Below are positions 62,604-64,000 of a DNA stretch of 64,000 nt, in pieces. The DNA comes from Clostridium folliculivorans. Lineage in GTDB: Bacteria > Bacillota > Clostridia > Clostridiales > Clostridiaceae. The DNA lies in NCBI RefSeq assembly GCF_024341905.1, contig NZ_BQXY01000002.1, positions 496,001-560,000 on the forward strand, in the 5' to 3' direction. The position numbers and the translations under genes are program-made. How positions within the stretch are numbered: the stretch's first letter is position 1; every line of letters begins with the position of its first letter. The notes beneath the pieces were generated by a model, which searched no databases, was not told the origin of the DNA, and was given only the letters and a program-made list of their open reading frames with translations.

Positions 62604-63299
62604 TTAACTAAACTTAATTAGTTCATCAGCCACCTTATCCAATTCTAAAAACATGCTTTTAATGGTTCTTTGTATATCTTCCTTAGAAAATTCAATTTTT
62701 AAAGACTGAAGAGAAGAAACCGCTAGAGGATAACAATATTCTTTGAAATCAGTTTTATCATCAGTCCTTAGCCAATAGCTTATAGCATAGTTAAAAGAAC
62801 CTTCATGTACTATAGCTGACACCTTAACATCTGGAACATCAATTATTCCTATAGCTTTCAAACGCTTTAAAATCCCCTCCATGTCTTCACAGGATTTCAT
62901 AACAAGTTCTTGATATCTTTCTTCAAATCGAGAGTTTATTCGCAAAGCTTCAACAAGCAAGATTTTTGCAAGTTGCCTATACTTTTGATAGGTCCATATA
63001 CTGGCAGCTACTACATTAGCGAACTTTTCAGAAGCTACCGAAGTTTCCTTTTTCATAGCATAATTTTTTATGTTGCTTATTATTTGTTCCATATGATCAT
63101 ATAATTCCTCAAAGAGTTCTTCCTTGTTCTTAAAATACAAATAAAATGTACCAACAGAAACTTCAGCCTTATTTGTTATATCTTTTATTGAAGTATTGTT
63201 ATATCCTTTTTCCGCGAAGACTTTAGATGCAGTTTCAAAGATTAATTTTCTTTTTTCATCTTTACGTGATTCTGTTTTATCTGACTTTTTGTACACCAT
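62604..63299 (-). CDS. TetR-family transcriptional regulator
   Basis: A 231-residue regulator. The helix-turn-helix is at about residues 18-65 (IFETASKVFAEKGYNNTSIK, then DITNKAEVSVGTFYLYFKNK), and the C-terminal domain is helical. The N-terminal pattern is like YsiA/FadR-type and multidrug TetR proteins. The ribosome binding site GGAGGAG is strong. An 18-bp inverted repeat AATGAATT-GT-AATTCATT lies at 63349-63366 upstream and is a good self-operator. The APH-fold gene lies downstream. Confidence 0.88.
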   Translation of the reverse strand: MVYKKSDKTESRKDEKRKLIFETASKVFAEKGYNNTSIKDITNKAEVSVGTFYLYFKNKEELFEELYDHMEQIISNIKNYAMKKETSVASEKFANVVAASIWTYQKYRQLAKILLVEALRINSRFEERYQELVMKSCEDMEGILKRLKAIGIIDVPDVKVSAIVHEGSFNYAISYWLRTDDKTDFKEYCYPLAVSSLQSLKIEFSKEDIQRTIKSMFLELDKVADELIKFS

Positions 63300-63348
63300 A
63301 ATAAATCTCCTCCATAATGGGAACTTTATACTTTCCTATGTAGTAAGT

Positions 63349-63366
63349 AATGAATTGTAATTCATT
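63349..63366. promoter_or_regulatory. TetR operator candidate
   Basis: Eight-base arms AATGAATT and AATTCATT with a two-base centre, 50-67 bp before the TetR start codon. Confidence 0.6.
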
Positions 63367-63478
63367 TCTTAGAATAAGCATATTATCTTTACCATCATCT
63401 GTCAATAATTATCTAATATAATCAATAAAAATCTTCCATAATACGTTTTATTTAACCCTATAGTCTATTAAGTTCTAT

Positions 63479-63565
63479 TTTTACTGCATTTACTAAAAGG
63501 TTATCCTAATCTCTTGAAATTACTAGTTTAGATATCATAGAAATTATACGCTTTCCTCTACAACA
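63479..63565. repeat. Two-copy pre-terminator repeat, copy 2
   Basis: CTTGAAATTACTAGTTTAG, CATAGAAAT and TTTCCTCTACAACAAAAAA follow the order of the copy at 39381-39438. Both lead into a hairpin. Confidence 0.55.
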
Positions 63566-63596
63566 AAAAAAGAACCCTATAATAGGATTCTTCTTA
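63565..63596 (-). terminator. Terminator of the class I tRNA ligase gene
   Basis: Minus strand AAGAATCCTA pairs with TAGGGTTCTT (one G-U) and is followed by TTTTT. Confidence 0.75.
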
Positions 63597-63659
63597 AAGC
63601 ATAATATATAAATTAGGGCTCTTTCTAATTTCAGCAAAGTACTTATTATTTAGAAACCT

Positions 63660-64000
63660 TTACCCAGAGATTTGACTCTCATGTTTTGAGAAGAAGTCTA
63701 CTCTTGGTTCTAAGTATTTTAATTTATGAGTAGCTGGATCACCTAAAAGAGCATTAATTGGATTAAAAATATAATCCCAACTCCAAAGTTTTTCATCTAT
63801 ATTTAAATATTCTCTTACCATCTCACAGCCATTTGGAGCAATAGGATGTATTAAGGTTATAGCTGTTCTTACAGCATGAAATGAGTCTATAAGTACTTGC
63901 CTTCGTAATTCATTATCTTCCTTACTTTCTGCTTGCTTCATATTATTTACCCAATATTTATTCATATTACGAATATAACTATCCAAAACATAAGTTACAA
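63660..64000 (-). CDS. Class I aminoacyl-tRNA synthetase (methionyl type), C-terminal fragment
   Basis: The last 113 codons of a gene that runs out of the window; the reading frame is open at the edge, so the apparent start at 63986 is not real. Residues VLDSYIRNMNKYWVNNM, SFHAVRTAITLIHPIAPNGC and KLKYLEPRVDFFSKHESQI form the helical anticodon-binding domain expected in methionyl-tRNA synthetase-like class I enzymes. The catalytic HIGH and KMSKS motifs would be upstream. Whether it is the housekeeping MetRS or a paralogue is not decidable. Confidence 0.6.
   Translation of the reverse strand, partial: VTYVLDSYIRNMNKYWVNNMKQAESKEDNELRRQVLIDSFHAVRTAITLIHPIAPNGCEMVREYLNIDEKLWSWDYIFNPINALLGDPATHKLKYLEPRVDFFSKHESQISG

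Overview
The window is AT-rich DNA from a spore-forming, strictly anaerobic, low-GC Firmicute, most probably Clostridium sensu stricto. This rests on gene content and sequence style: a spore germinant-receptor operon (gerA type), an H-type small acid-soluble spore protein, spore photoproduct lyase, a flavodiiron oxygen reductase with a rubredoxin-containing acyl-CoA dehydrogenase, orphan histidine kinases, strong AGGAGG-type ribosome binding sites, and T-box and c-di-GMP-I leader RNAs. I saw no rRNA, tRNA, CRISPR array, prophage or intact insertion sequence. No species can be named from the sequence alone.

Layout. 1-9.4 kb: partial GNAT, guaC, a bicovalent-flavin (BBE-like) oxidoreductase, a MarR regulator with an Fe-S protein, a PocR/PAS orphan kinase, and serS behind a serine T-box. 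9.4-16 kb: YkgJ-like protein, GH3 glycosidase, Ham1-like NTP pyrophosphatase and a large secreted subtilase. 16.8-20 kb: glycine betaine/choline-type ABC transporter and sspH. 20.5-27.5 kb: EamA transporter, MazG-like, PspC, an MFS/TetR efflux pair and two DUF2382 proteins. 27.5-31.7 kb: gerAA-gerAC-small ORF-gerAB. 32-38.8 kb: LPQTG surface protein under a c-di-GMP-I riboswitch, esterase, degenerate HD-GYP protein, SDR/MarR pair. 39.5-51.5 kb: DUF1801, splB, AraC regulators, D-2-hydroxyacid dehydrogenase, GNAT, tRNA-editing protein, GH43, dicarboxylate-type symporter, solitary murE. 52-56.4 kb: an acyl-CoA dehydrogenase/EtfA/rubredoxin fusion followed by flavodiiron protein fprA and a DUF1847 protein, readable as one acyl-CoA to O2 electron path. 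56.4-64 kb: a second orphan kinase, bioY under a BirA-type operator, a peptide-deformylase remnant, PHP phosphoesterase, kinase-fold/TetR pair and the C-terminus of a class I tRNA ligase.

The most unusual signal lies between the genes. At least three families of short repeats are scattered through the intergenic DNA. Family F1 (about 16 copies, 40-110 bp) is a foldback whose outer arms differ between copies but stay self-complementary within a copy. Family F2 is about 300 bp when complete, with inverted ends; one F1 copy is nested inside the full F2 copy, which shows that F1 (or its precursor) moved. Family F3 has three copies of about 70 bp. Several operators can be read directly: a MarR site before both genes of the 4.7-5.2 kb pair, a doubled TetR site before the MFS pump, a doubled MarR site between the SDR and MarR genes, a BirA site over the bioY promoter, and four 22-bp iterons upstream of the c-di-GMP riboswitch promoter.
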